DNA of 64,000 bases from Clostridium sp. C8-1-8 (GCF_009928445.1 NZ_JAABNO010000003.1:310001-374000), one strand, 5' to 3'. Counted from the first letter of the stretch, positions 53,226-62,786 are shown. The notes: generated by a model from the sequence alone, not told the origin. Numbers and translations are program-made.

Positions 53226-53332
53226 AGATTTCTTATAATGAAACTTAGTTTAAATAAAGCTTTTGATGAATCCACAAAATTGTATTTTCATAAGCTTGAT
53301 CTTAAAGCTATACCTCTTTATAAATTAGACTT

Positions 53333-54289
53333 TTAAAAGTTTGAGTTTAGCCATTCCGTTCTAAGTATACTCATTTGTATTTGGCTTAGGAATCTCCCTT
53401 TTCTCAAGCTTTCTTCTCTACATACACCTTCTCTTATAAATCCAGCCTTTTCATAAAGGCTAATAGCCTTAGGATTATTTTCAAGTACCCTTAGCCAAAT
53501 CCTATTAAGTTCAAGTTCTTGAAACCCTAGCCATAATACAAGCTTAATGGCCTTATAAGCAAATCCTCTTCCTCTATAAGACGGACTTATACATACGCTA
53601 AGCTCACCACGTCGATTTTTCCAAGATATATCAAACAATTCAATGATTCCTATAAAGCTCTCGTATCCATCGGTTATTATGTAGCACTTATTGCTGCTAT
53701 CTTGGTAATAGGCTTCATCGGAAAAGGCAGTAATTCCAAGCATCTCTCGTGCTTCTTCATCCATAAGCATCATATTTATAGCTTGCATATGTTTCCTTTC
53801 TACAGGTATAAGAGAGATACCTTCATATTTTAAGCTATTTAGTACTGAAGCTTCAGATAACTTATTAATTTCTTTAATAATGTCATAAATCTCTAGAGGA
53901 GAATTTATGACAAACTCTATCTTTTCATTATGCTGAAAAACTCTATCATAAAATATTCCAATATACTTAGCTTTCACCTCATAAGCAGCATCAACATCAA
54001 CAGTGCCAAGGCCTACAATAATTGCATTGCAACTGGCACATTCCTCTAATATTTGTTTAATAAGCTGAACTTTCGTATAGCAACCATTACTATATTTGAT
54101 CGATGAGATACAATCATTAATTTTCAGGTTTCTAAGAATATTATCCGTATAATGCTCTTCTTTATCTGAATATATGCCTAAGGTATAACCTTCCTTATAG
54201 AGCCTTAATATCAGCTCTCTTACCTCCTTACATAGCTGCACCTTGTCTACAATTAAAGTCTTTAGATTGAAGATAATTGTTTTATACAT
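53333..54289 (-). CDS. Inactive HAD-like domain fused to a GNAT acetyltransferase
   Basis: This protein has 318 residues from ATG 54289, behind GGGGGATGTTA. Residues 1-145 look like a HAD phosphatase fold, but the nucleophile motif is TIIFNLKTLIVD instead of the usual FDLDGTLxD, and motif IV is IIVGLGTVDVDAA. Both lose the catalytic Asp. Residues about 160-318 are a RimJ/RimL-type GNAT: LSVCISPSYRGRGFAYKAIK (R-G-R-G-F-A loop) and AISLYEKAGFIREGVCREES. The HAD half may be a binding or scaffolding domain. No frameshift is needed. Confidence 0.85.
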   Translation of the reverse strand: MYKTIIFNLKTLIVDKVQLCKEVRELILRLYKEGYTLGIYSDKEEHYTDNILRNLKINDCISSIKYSNGCYTKVQLIKQILEECASCNAIIVGLGTVDVDAAYEVKAKYIGIFYDRVFQHNEKIEFVINSPLEIYDIIKEINKLSEASVLNSLKYEGISLIPVERKHMQAINMMLMDEEAREMLGITAFSDEAYYQDSSNKCYIITDGYESFIGIIELFDISWKNRRGELSVCISPSYRGRGFAYKAIKLVLWLGFQELELNRIWLRVLENNPKAISLYEKAGFIREGVCREESLRKGRFLSQIQMSILRTEWLNSNF

Positions 54290-54332
54290 TAACATCCCCC
54301 TATTTTTCAACAAATTATTTCACAAGTATTAT

Positions 54333-54430
54333 TTATAGGTATCTTTTATGAAAACTTAATTTATACAAGTTCTATAATACGGCTTATGGGATTAGAAGCT
54401 TCTAGATTATAGGAATAATCAGTCATATAT
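54333..54430. repeat. Family B element
   Basis: AGGTATCTTTTATGAAAACT, then TTTATACAAGTTCTATAATA and CATATATAAATTAATAGTTA follow the order seen at 19552 and 32580. The rest of 54290-54617 shows no gene. Confidence 0.6.
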
Positions 54431-54617
54431 AAATTAATAGTTAGACTATGTTTAATATTATTGTTGAAACTTAACAGATCCAATAGTTAAGTTACTATTG
54501 TTACAGAAACAAATGTTAAGTTGTAAGTTTTAATATAGACGTATTTTTAGTGTACAGTTTGTAAGCATAACTTAAGCTTTAAACTGAGAAACCTATAAAT
54601 CAAAAAAATGAATTTTA

Positions 54618-55301
54618 CTATAAAAACTTCTTTGAAATTGATAATCTTAAATAGATTGCAAATAACACTAAGCTATATGCAAGTCCACATACTGCGGGAA
54701 CTATGATACTCTTATCAAGACAATCTATAAGATAATAAGCAGGTGGTAGTGCTAAAATTATATATTTAATAATTGGGTAATCTCTTATTATTACTCCCTG
54801 TAAACAGGATAAAATAAGTATTATAAAAACAAGTATTATAGCAATCTTTCTATCCTTAATTTTATTTGATTCAAAGAAGTTTGCAAACCCAATACCAATC
54901 AGGCTAACAATTCCCTGTATTAGCATGCCTTTTATAACATCTGTAAATATTATAGGCTTTGAAAAAGAACCAAATATAATTGGATAAATAATTGATATAA
55001 AGCTAAAAGCTGAAACCAGTAGAGAAAGGAATACAATCCGTCCTGAATAATATTTTATTTCCTTATTGACTGACAGCATTACTAGCTGTTTCTGAGTAGT
55101 GTCTTCTATTTCATTAAAGGTAAAAGTTATCCACACTGCAATTATATATATTGCTATGGAGCTTTCTCCATAGCCACTTAAAATAGAATCCAGCGAAAAG
55201 GCATATGAAACAGCCAAAAAAACAATTAAAAAAATAGCTGGTACTATGTATATATAGGACTTTATTAAATACCTGAAATAGTATTTTATTATAGCTTTCA
55301 A
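54618..55301 (-). CDS. ABC exporter permease-like membrane protein
   Basis: This 227-residue protein has six hydrophobic segments. It starts at TTG, 9 bases after GGAGG, and lies 25 bases after the ATPase gene. Size and layout are those of the small ABC-2-like permeases that pair with single ATPases. No family motif is visible. The pairing with the ATPase is the main evidence. Confidence 0.75.
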   Translation of the reverse strand: MKAIIKYYFRYLIKSYIYIVPAIFLIVFLAVSYAFSLDSILSGYGESSIAIYIIAVWITFTFNEIEDTTQKQLVMLSVNKEIKYYSGRIVFLSLLVSAFSFISIIYPIIFGSFSKPIIFTDVIKGMLIQGIVSLIGIGFANFFESNKIKDRKIAIILVFIILILSCLQGVIIRDYPIIKYIILALPPAYYLIDCLDKSIIVPAVCGLAYSLVLFAIYLRLSISKKFL

Positions 55302-55326
55302 TCTTTTAATCCTCCTAGAAACTTAT

Positions 55327-56169
55327 CTAATTTGTTATTTCATTTAAACTAATAATACTCATACCACTTTTTAGTGCTGTAAAGACAACATTATCACAAT
55401 ATTCTTTCTCAACTAGAACATCTGTTATATCTTTATAAACCTCAAAATTTATAATTCCTCGTACATTTCTTAGGAACTCCATATCTATTTGATTTATATT
55501 TTTCAGCTGTAGTAGTTTCAGTGACTTTTTATTGTATTCCTTAGCTTTTTGGTCAACAATCTTACCTTTCTCAACCGTAATTATTCTGTCTGAAATTGCC
55601 TCTACCAGATGCATTTCATGACATGCAAAAACAATAGTTGTATCCTGCTTCTTTAATTGGCTTATTAACTCAATGAGAATCTTTTGAGATTTGATGTCTT
55701 GGCCTGATAATGGTTCGTCCATTATTAATAGATCACATTTTATTAAAAGTGCCTGTATCAAGGCTACTTTTTGCATTGAGCCTTTAGATAAGACCATAAT
55801 TTTTTGATTGGCCATATGAGATATGTTCAGTCTTTCATACAAGCTATCTAGTTTAACTTTGATTTCTTCCTTTTTTAAACCTAAAATACTCCCCATGTGA
55901 TATAAGTACTCATTTACAGTAAAATTCAGCTTAGGAAAATGCTCCGGTACATAGCTAATCCTCATATCCTTCTTTGAGGTAACTCTCTCACCGCCAGTTA
56001 GAGCTACTAATCCTGCAATAGATTTTAGAAGTGTGCTCTTCCCCATACCATTCCTACCTAATACAGCTAGAGCTTGCCCTTTATAAAGCACTAAATTAAT
56101 ATCATCTAAAATAACTTTCCCATCAACCTTTTTGGTAACATTCTTTAACTGTAAAATACTATCCTTCAC
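55327..56169 (-). CDS. ABC exporter ATP-binding protein
   Basis: This 280-residue ATPase has Walker A LGRNGMGKSTLLK near 36-48, signature VLSKGSMQKVALIQALLIK near 123 (a variant with LSKGS in place of LSGGQ), Walker B LLIMDEPLSGQD and switch FACHEMH. The long C-terminal tail (about 210-280) is typical of YtrB/CcmA-like exporters. GTG start behind GGAGGAATTTAA. The altered signature also occurs in relatives and need not abolish activity. The substrate is unknown. Confidence 0.9.
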   Translation of the reverse strand: MKDSILQLKNVTKKVDGKVILDDINLVLYKGQALAVLGRNGMGKSTLLKSIAGLVALTGGERVTSKKDMRISYVPEHFPKLNFTVNEYLYHMGSILGLKKEEIKVKLDSLYERLNISHMANQKIMVLSKGSMQKVALIQALLIKCDLLIMDEPLSGQDIKSQKILIELISQLKKQDTTIVFACHEMHLVEAISDRIITVEKGKIVDQKAKEYNKKSLKLLQLKNINQIDMEFLRNVRGIINFEVYKDITDVLVEKEYCDNVVFTALKSGMSIISLNEITN

Positions 56170-56688
56170 TTAAATTCCTCCATTATTGATATATCTAATC
56201 CTTCATTTCTAATAATATTATGTGTCCAAACTTGCTGCTTATCTTCTTCTTAAACTCGACTTTATTAGTAACTCTCAATTACCGTTTCAATTTCCTTCTA
56301 ATTAAAACTATGTATATAAATTACACCAATGTAACTAATTATATATTCCGTAACTTTTTTAGTCAATTTACTAAAAAAACCACTAAAGCTTAAGCCAATA
56401 ATTTCTAATATGGTAACTATGATGTATCTAACGTTTACAATAGGAAATTTACCTAGTTTCTATAACCATTTAGAGAAATTAAAAAGCTTATATTTCCTAC
56501 TGTCTACATAAATATTCGGAAGTATTTTTACTTTAGTTTTTTTTAATTTCCCTATTCAAGTTAAGTAGCCATTATCCTATGATTTAACACTGTCGAATTT
56601 GCCAATTATATACAACCAACTCAAAATAATGTTATAATTCAATTAGTACTATTATTAGTTACTTAATAAGATGTAAGGGGAAATATCT
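56170..56688. other. Spacer between divergent genes, possible small operator
   Basis: TTACACCAATGTAA (56321-56334) is a short inverted repeat in the promoter region of the exporter genes, of a kind bound by small GntR regulators. The evidence is slight. No gene or repeat family is otherwise recognised. Confidence 0.25.
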
Positions 56689-56964
56689 ATGGCAAGGATT
56701 ATATTGCTAATAATAAATTTTATTATTTTATTTTTCGTACTAAAATTTTTAACAAAAGCATTGAATAGAAGACTGACAAACGCTAATAAGTTCCTTAGAT
56801 TTAATGAGCAAATGAAATCTAAGCTTCCTATGTTTGCCTTGGTATTATCAATCATTAACCTGTGGATTTTTATCTTAGGTAAATTCTACATAGTCTCGTT
56901 TATATTTTTTCCACTGCTAATGGCGTGTGTAATTTTTATGGGTTTAATAACTGATGTGAAATAA
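56689..56964 (+). CDS. Small membrane protein, three spans
   Basis: This 91-residue protein has hydrophobic segments at about 3-20, 48-65 and 68-88 and a basic loop between the first two (KALNRRLTNANKFLRFNEQM). Ribosome site TAAGGGGAAATATCT. No family is recognised. It is the only plus-strand gene between 53226 and 62786. A hairpin (57184-57213) lies about 220 bases downstream. Confidence 0.6.
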   Translation: MARIILLIINFIILFFVLKFLTKALNRRLTNANKFLRFNEQMKSKLPMFALVLSIINLWIFILGKFYIVSFIFFPLLMACVIFMGLITDVK

Positions 56965-56971
56965 AAAAGCT

Positions 56972-57112
56972 TTAGAAAATCATTTTGTGCTTAAGGTTTT
57001 TCAGATAATTTTTTTTATACATTATTAAAAGTATTAGATATGATGATTTTAGAGTTGGTTGGCGCATAAAATCTATTTCATTTACTTCATTAAGCAACTT
57101 ATTAAAACGTTC
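56972..57112 (-). pseudogene. Possible gene remnant
   Basis: A frame of 46 codons between stops reads ERFNKLLNEVNEIDFMRQPT, then LKSSYLILLIMYKKNYLKN and a basic end. The first half has protein-like composition; the second could be chance. No ribosome site or recognised family. Confidence 0.3.
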
Positions 57113-57183
57113 TTACTGAACTACTTTAATGAATAAAACTTATTATAACCTATGTATACTGAAAATATATTCATATATAACAA

Positions 57184-57213
57184 CCTATGCTAAAACTATT
57201 GTTAAAGCATAGG
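57184..57213 (+). terminator. Hairpin with T-rich tail
   Basis: CCTATGCT (57184-57191) pairs with AGCATAGG (57206-57213), followed by ACTTTTGTTTT. It is a possible terminator for the gene at 56689. The remainder of 56965-57435 shows no gene apart from the fragment at 56972. Confidence 0.5.
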
Positions 57214-57435
57214 ACTTTTGTTTTAAAAAGCATTTTTAAAAAGGCGTGTACTCTTTTAATTAACATCTTCAAAGAGAACCATTCATTTAATTTCAAGCTC
57301 TATCTAATTGTTGGCCATGTTTAGATACGATACTATAACAGCGCCTAATTATTTTATGGAACCGTTTAATACATTCGACGCTTCAAGTGCTATGATTGTC
57401 TACTCTTATTTCTTATTGCTGGATATCATACATAT

Positions 57436-57840
57436 CTAAGCCCGCTGCACTTTATCCTTTCCAAACACCGTATAATACCACAAAATATTCACAATAAGAT
57501 TAACTATGCACAATACTAGTTCTGCTATAACTATATTCATAGCTGCATTTCCAATAAGACCTACAAAAATTATGCCGCTAATCAATAAGCCTATAGAAAA
57601 AGCTCCTATAATTACCGCTATAAAATATTTGATCTTATCAAGCCCTATTATGAAAAGTGTTAGCGGAAATAAGTATACAATAAAAATACTCAAAACTGAA
57701 AGCCACATAGCTCCAGATCCAAACTTGTTAGAATGAGGACCATAACTTATTAATGAAGCTACTACTGTAACTAAGGTGAAAAGCACTGCAGATGCTAAGG
57801 TTAAAAAAGTGATTTTGTTCTTATTAGCTTTTACTTTCAT
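57436..57840 (-). CDS. Membrane protein of unknown function, four spans
   Basis: This 134-residue protein has a basic start (KVKANKNKI) and four hydrophobic segments, about 10-30, 44-66, 70-96 and 99-122. Ribosome site AAAGGAGAAGTTTT. No motif or family is recognised. It stands alone, with decayed sequence on its upstream side. Confidence 0.62.
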   Translation of the reverse strand: MKVKANKNKITFLTLASAVLFTLVTVVASLISYGPHSNKFGSGAMWLSVLSIFIVYLFPLTLFIIGLDKIKYFIAVIIGAFSIGLLISGIIFVGLIGNAAMNIVIAELVLCIVNLIVNILWYYTVFGKDKVQRA

Positions 57841-57952
57841 AAAACTTCTCCTTTAATTTTATTAATATAATATGAAACAATCTCTATATAGGAATCATCT
57901 CTCTTTAAGACAACATATTTTTCAAATCTGCTTATTGGTTACTTAAAAATAT

Positions 57953-58132
57953 TTAAGGCCTAATTTCAATAATCTCCTTAACCCAAGCCTTTTTTAATTC
58001 TTCAAGATTGTAGAACTTTTATTCTGTAAGCACTATATCTACTATTATCTTACTATATCTGAATGTATTAAATAAATGTTGCTGAAACTTCTTATTTAAA
58101 TTATACCATAATCTCCCTTACGCTCAATATTG
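57953..58132 (-). pseudogene. 3' remnant of a decayed gene
   Basis: One frame on the minus strand reads GRLWYNLNKKFQQHLFNTFR, then YSKIIVDIVLTE, one stop (TAA), then KFYNLEELKKAWVKEIIEIR and P, stop. The text on both sides of the internal stop is clearly protein-like. No start codon or ribosome site is seen. No family recognised. Confidence 0.5.
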
Positions 58133-58329
58133 CTATATTTTCACTAAAACAGCTTATAGAGGGCACTCCAGTAATTGCACAAATGAAATGAAATTAAATT
58201 TATATGAGTATCGGTTGTATTATTATGTAAGTGTAATGCTTGTAATAAAACCTGTATTGTATTATTTAACTGTACATCCTTTAAAGAATACGATAAGTTC
58301 ATCTGACTTAAGCATTTTTATATTGTTTC

Positions 58330-58566
58330 GTGATAAAAAAGTACAAATTAATAGAAAATACAAATAAGCTCTATAAATCTAAAAATAATACAGACATAAT
58401 TAGAATCATTACTCTTATATTGCTATTTTACTTTGGACTATGTTCAATAATATTGTTGAAATTAAGTAGCTATGAAGGAGATGCTATATTAGCGAGCAAT
58501 TAGCGCAAGCTCATCTAAGCATCGGATCACTGACCACTGAATTTCAACACAATAATTTAACAGAGC
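58330..58566 (+). pseudogene. N-terminal remnant of a membrane sensor or transducer-like gene
   Basis: From GTG 58330 the frame reads VIKKYKLIENTNKLYKSKNN, then a membrane segment (RIITLILLFYFGLCSIILL) and KLSSYEGDAILASN before TAG at 58501. A one-frame shift continues at once with QLAQAHLSIGSLTTEFQHNN. The pattern (charged start, one span, helical outer part) is like the start of a chemotaxis transducer or histidine kinase. It breaks off at the end of the convergent OPT gene. Confidence 0.45.
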
Positions 58567-58567
58567 C

Positions 58568-60166
58568 TTACTTTAAAACGTCCATAACTGCAGAAATAAT
58601 GGACATTATCCCCTCTCCAGTGATCAATCCTACTGCTACATTATTGGGTACAAGTTTGCTATTATTCTTAACCAATAGTTTTGCTATTAGGCCTCCAAGG
58701 AATATTGGTATTATTACTGATGTTGGTATAAGTATTCCCATACCTATTAATAATGGAGAGTGTTTAAAATAAGCTAGAATTATGCTAAGGAATATTGCAA
58801 TTCCAATATACATTATATTTATACTTGTAGGAATTCCCCTATTAACAACTGCCTTTGCAATTGTCCCCCAGGTTAGGCTTGTTGGAGCAGGTAAAAGTGA
58901 ATTGCCAAAACCATATTCTGATTTTAGTATAAACATTGTGATTGAGCCTATAACTACTCCAACAACTGAGCCAATTGTATAGCATATAATAAGCTTTTTA
59001 ATAGAAGTTTTTGTGACTTTGCCAATGCTCATCATTTCCATACAATCTGAAAGTGTTACAGTCATTAAGGTTATGCCACCTGATAGTAAAAGAGTAGTGG
59101 TAATATCTTTAGAAATTATTCCGATTAAAGGAATGGTAAAATAAATTGTTGCTGTAGTTCCTAAGCCTGTTTCGCCTCTTGTTCTAGCAGTTACTAGCCC
59201 GAATAATAAGGCTAAACAAAGAATAACTACTAGGCCATAAATAGGAAAGGAAAACTGTATTTTAATAAAGGTACTAACACAAAGAAAGAATATAAAAAAG
59301 CAAATTCCATAGAAATAATTTAACTTTGTGTCCTTCTTGGGTATATTAGAAAATATAGTTCCTATCTTCATTAATAAACCAGGTACTGTGTAAATTGTGT
59401 ATCCCAAGGCCAAGCCTATAGCTACAGATAACACTAAGGGATTAGATAAATGATCTTTGAAGGTGATTGCTGGCGAAAAGCCTTTATTGGATATTACCAA
59501 TACCAGTGTAGAATAGGCAGTACCTATCAACATAAATAAAACTGCTTTAAAGGGAAGGAACATACCAAGTCCAAATAAAAGCGGAGATATTTCAGCACCA
59601 ATAAAATCTGGAATTTTAAACAAACTCGCTAAGGGATTATATAAACACTTCTTAACCCTAACAACTATGTAAACCACTATTGCAACTAATCCGCACCATA
59701 AAATCTGAAATAAATTTTCTTTTTTGTCCTCAGTGATTGAAAGAATAATGTTACCCATTGCTTGCCCCTTAGGAAATGGTAACCCTTCCTCATAAATCCA
59801 TACTCTTAGTAGTGGTATGGCGATAAAAATACCAAAAATATTCATTCCTATACCAAGAACCATTATGATCCACAGATGAATGTTAGCACCGTTACCTCCA
59901 TAAATAATTGAAGCTGCGTATGCACTTTCTAAAGAGAAGGTGGCTAGAGAAGCCCCTGAAGAAAATATTTGCACCAAGGTAAGTTCCTCGCTGGTGGGTT
60001 TAAAGAAAATTCTAATAAAGAAATAGAATATTATAGGAGTTACCAAAGTTGATGATATGCTCATACCAGTCTTGTACACTAGCAGTATTCCTATAAAAGC
60101 ATATAAAACACCTATGAGTAACCCTAAAGAAACCATATAGCCCCATTTAATTACACGTTTCATCAT
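58568..60166 (-). CDS. OPT-family oligopeptide transporter
   Basis: This 532-residue membrane protein has about 14 spans. Features of the OPT/YSL family are SLESAYAASIIYGGNGANIH near 76-95, LPFPKGQAMGNIIL near 129-142, FIGAEISPLLFGLGMFLPFK near 189 and ARTRGETGLGTTATIYFTIP near 325. The last is the highly conserved R-G-E-T-G motif. Bacterial members import peptides or metal chelates, driven by protons. Start ATG ATG behind GGGGGCAAGA. It stands alone; the substrate is unknown. Confidence 0.9.
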   Translation of the reverse strand: MMKRVIKWGYMVSLGLLIGVLYAFIGILLVYKTGMSISSTLVTPIIFYFFIRIFFKPTSEELTLVQIFSSGASLATFSLESAYAASIIYGGNGANIHLWIIMVLGIGMNIFGIFIAIPLLRVWIYEEGLPFPKGQAMGNIILSITEDKKENLFQILWCGLVAIVVYIVVRVKKCLYNPLASLFKIPDFIGAEISPLLFGLGMFLPFKAVLFMLIGTAYSTLVLVISNKGFSPAITFKDHLSNPLVLSVAIGLALGYTIYTVPGLLMKIGTIFSNIPKKDTKLNYFYGICFFIFFLCVSTFIKIQFSFPIYGLVVILCLALLFGLVTARTRGETGLGTTATIYFTIPLIGIISKDITTTLLLSGGITLMTVTLSDCMEMMSIGKVTKTSIKKLIICYTIGSVVGVVIGSITMFILKSEYGFGNSLLPAPTSLTWGTIAKAVVNRGIPTSINIMYIGIAIFLSIILAYFKHSPLLIGMGILIPTSVIIPIFLGGLIAKLLVKNNSKLVPNNVAVGLITGEGIMSIISAVMDVLK

Positions 60167-60334
60167 TCTTGCCCCCTGAACAGTTATTATTACTTATAGT
60201 GATCTGATTTATTATCTTAAGGCATTAAGATAATTTTTACGCACTTATTATTTTGCAAACTATTTTAGGCTAGGTTTAATAAGGATGGTTGACCACATAG
60301 TTTCAACACTGCCTATTAAACATTACCTTATCTT

Positions 60335-60378
60335 AAAATAACCTTAGGCAAGCTATATCACATACCTAAGGTTATTTT
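60335..60378 (-). terminator. Perfect 14-bp hairpin (family C terminator)
   Basis: AAAATAACCTTAGG (60335-60348) pairs with 60365-60378. The loop and arms resemble 40800-40832. It follows the DUF2268 gene and may also act in the other direction. Confidence 0.75.
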
Positions 60379-60388
60379 CATTTCATAT

Positions 60389-61231
60389 TTACAAATTATA
60401 TTTACTCATAGCTAGTATTTCTTCAGAATTCATTTCAATCATATGTTTAGTGCTTGTGTCAGGATAAATTTTTCTAAAGCTATCAACTATCTTATATCCA
60501 AAGAAATAACCTGCACACCAAGGTATGGATTCTGCTTCATTACCAAACATATATTTTTCATAATTAAAATCAGTTTCATATAATAAATTTGAATAATGAT
60601 CCTTCCAAAGTTCTTTTTCTTGCTCTTTTGAGATTTGACATATCCATGTTGGGTTTAGTGTAGGATTAAGGCTTTTTGCGAAGTAATCAGCTTGACCATC
60701 TATTAACAATGCTTCTAAAAGAGTTCCTGTACTTCCTCCATGAATTACATGCCAATAATTGCCCCATACGGTATGATGGTATTCATGTGCAAAAACATAT
60801 GGAATCCATTGAAAATAGTCTTTAGCAAAAGGATTAACTTGTATTAACATATTGCCAAACACATTTACTCCTAGTACTCCATTCTGCTGTTCTTTAACCG
60901 TAGTATTATCATCATCAAATGGATAAATAGCAATTACTATTGTATCATCATCATAATTAGGAAGTGCCTCTACCACAGCTTTAAACTTACTCTTAATCTC
61001 ATCAATATTAATTTCCTTCAACAATTTAATCTGCTGCTTTAATTTATTTATATCTTTTATTGGCATTGGTTTTCTATCAGACATGTCAAAGGGTGCCCAT
61101 TGGCTAATCTTGTCCCAATAAGGTTTTATTGCATATCTATCCCACAGCTCTTTGCAGGCTGTATTGTCCTTTTCCATCTCAAGAATATATCCATCTAAAT
61201 TCTCGTAAACCGCTATTATTTCTAAATTCAT
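60389..61231 (-). CDS. DUF2268-type putative zinc protease
   Basis: This 280-residue protein has the zinc-site motif FAHEYHHTVWG (HExxH, about 149-159) with a downstream glutamate in LLEALLIDGQADYFAKSLNP (about 173-192). These are characteristic of the DUF2268 family of predicted Zn-dependent proteases. The N-terminal 110 residues are helical. No signal peptide is seen, so it is cytoplasmic. Ribosome site GAAGGGAGAAAGA. The natural substrate is unknown. Confidence 0.87.
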   Translation of the reverse strand: MNLEIIAVYENLDGYILEMEKDNTACKELWDRYAIKPYWDKISQWAPFDMSDRKPMPIKDINKLKQQIKLLKEINIDEIKSKFKAVVEALPNYDDDTIVIAIYPFDDDNTTVKEQQNGVLGVNVFGNMLIQVNPFAKDYFQWIPYVFAHEYHHTVWGNYWHVIHGGSTGTLLEALLIDGQADYFAKSLNPTLNPTWICQISKEQEKELWKDHYSNLLYETDFNYEKYMFGNEAESIPWCAGYFFGYKIVDSFRKIYPDTSTKHMIEMNSEEILAMSKYNL

Positions 61232-61316
61232 TCTTTCTCCCTTCGGTATAAGAAAAATAATAAATTCCCTGAAGTAACCTTCTTCAGTGGATTTTCACTA
61301 TATCAGTGCATTTTCA

Positions 61317-61346
61317 AAACCTCCTCTAGTAATCTAGAAGAGGTTT
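61317..61346 (-). terminator. Hairpin upstream of the DUF2268 gene, after the methyltransferase gene
   Basis: AAACCTCxTCTAG pairs with CTAGAxGAGGTTT around a 4-base loop. On the minus strand it follows the methyltransferase gene and a family A repeat. Confidence 0.6.
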
Positions 61347-61381
61347 AATAATCTCTTTATTGGTAAAGTACTCCAGATTTA

Positions 61382-61477
61382 AAGATATACCGCTTCTATA
61401 GAAAATATATTTTCAAAGCTCCTTTTGTTTCTTGGCGGAGAATGTGAAATATAAATCTTGTTATAAGTGGTACATCT
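61382..61477. repeat. Family A element, full length
   Basis: AAGATATACCGCTTCTATAG at the left and TTATAAGTGGTACATCTAT at the right are inverted. The centre has GAAAATATATTTTCAAAG and GGCGGAGAATGTGAAATAT. It lies about 115 bases past the methyltransferase stop. Confidence 0.7.
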
Positions 61478-61591
61478 ATAGGGAACCAACTTCAACTATT
61501 AAGTTATGCATGCCACAAAACTCCTCAGAAGGCATGATTTACAGACATATATAACTTAAGTTTTTGTAATGAAACCCTATACCTAGGATTC

Positions 61592-62290
61592 TTACTTTTT
61601 GGTTGCGGTCATTGCTATAAGAGTAAGATAATCTTCTGAATCAGCAGCATGCAAATCAAAATCTGCAGTGGATCTCCATATATCCTTACCATCTTCAATG
61701 GTTTCTGCATAGGTCACATCAACTATACCAGTTTTTTGCCATAAATCCTTCCACCACTTTGCACTGTGGAAACAATACATATCTGGTTCCCAATGTGGTT
61801 TCATTGCTTCTGGCAGACCATTGCTAAACTCCCTTGTAAGACCAGGACTGACAATACCAAACTGTCCTCCTTTTTTAACAAGTTTTGAAAAATAGTTTGG
61901 AAAATATATCTCATCTGTACCAAAATAGTGATACGCATCTATGCTGATAGCTGCATCAAAGTAGTTTTCCGCATAAGGTAACCCATGAGCTTCTGCACGA
62001 ATAGGAAATACCTTATCCTCTACTTTCATTTCAGCAAAGCGACGGTAGTTATCCGTAGGGCTTATCCACAAATCATTTGCAAATACAGTTACACCAAATT
62101 CCTTTGCAAGAAATATTGATGTAAGACCCATACCACACCCCATATCAAGCACACGCATACCCGGCTTTAAATCCATCTTTTCGCAAAGAATCTCAATAAG
62201 ATACATCGCATTTGGACCAAGCATTTTGTTTTCTTCAAAAAATTTTTCATACTTCTTATAATAATTTTCACAACGTTCAAATTTTCTCAT
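61592..62290 (-). CDS. SAM-dependent methyltransferase (class I)
   Basis: This 232-residue protein has motif I VLDMGCGMGLTSIFLAKEFG near 48-67, an acidic residue after strand 2 (FANDLWIS), motif III-like YFDAAISIDAYHYFG near 109-123 and KLVKKGGQFGIVSPG near 136-150. The pattern resembles the cyclopropane-synthase/UbiE-like small-molecule methyltransferases. The acceptor is unknown. Ribosome site AATAAGGGAGAATATTTAAAA. It is a single-gene unit. Confidence 0.9.
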   Translation of the reverse strand: MRKFERCENYYKKYEKFFEENKMLGPNAMYLIEILCEKMDLKPGMRVLDMGCGMGLTSIFLAKEFGVTVFANDLWISPTDNYRRFAEMKVEDKVFPIRAEAHGLPYAENYFDAAISIDAYHYFGTDEIYFPNYFSKLVKKGGQFGIVSPGLTREFSNGLPEAMKPHWEPDMYCFHSAKWWKDLWQKTGIVDVTYAETIEDGKDIWRSTADFDLHAADSEDYLTLIAMTATKK

Positions 62291-62405
62291 TTTTAAATAT
62301 TCTCCCTTATTATGTTATTCTTTTTTTATTCTTTTTAATGTCATATGCAGGTAAGTTATCTACACATACTTATCCACCGATTTATCTAGAATATGGTTGG
62401 CTAAA

Positions 62406-62460
62406 GAATAACACGCAAGGCGATAATATATAATTTAATAGTATCTCAAGCGTGTTATTC
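62406..62460. repeat. Perfect 11-bp inverted repeat
   Basis: GAATAACACGC (62406-62416) and GCGTGTTATTC (62450-62460) flank 33 bases. No T-run follows on either side, so a terminator is not obvious. It could be a protein-binding site or the ends of a tiny decayed element. A degenerate family A centre lies at about 62655-62725. No gene is seen in 62291-62786. Confidence 0.5.
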
Positions 62461-62786
62461 AGAAACCACCCTTGATACTATGCTCTTTTTATTCATCATA
62501 AAAACACTTCCTTTCACCAAATAATGGATTTATCATACCATATATAAACCATTATGTAAACTATTTCCTAAAGATATTTGCATCTTTTTATAAGATAACT
62601 CAGGTGAGCTTCTTGCACCTCTACCATGTAATAGTCTATTTAACCCTTCGCTCCTCGATCTGAAATCTATTATGAAAACTTTTTTTAGGTCTGAGAGTAC
62701 TTTTCAGAATATAAAATTATTTACACTTGGTAGAATTCCTACATGGAAAATCATATGATATTTAAAACAATAATTTTGAGGATAAT

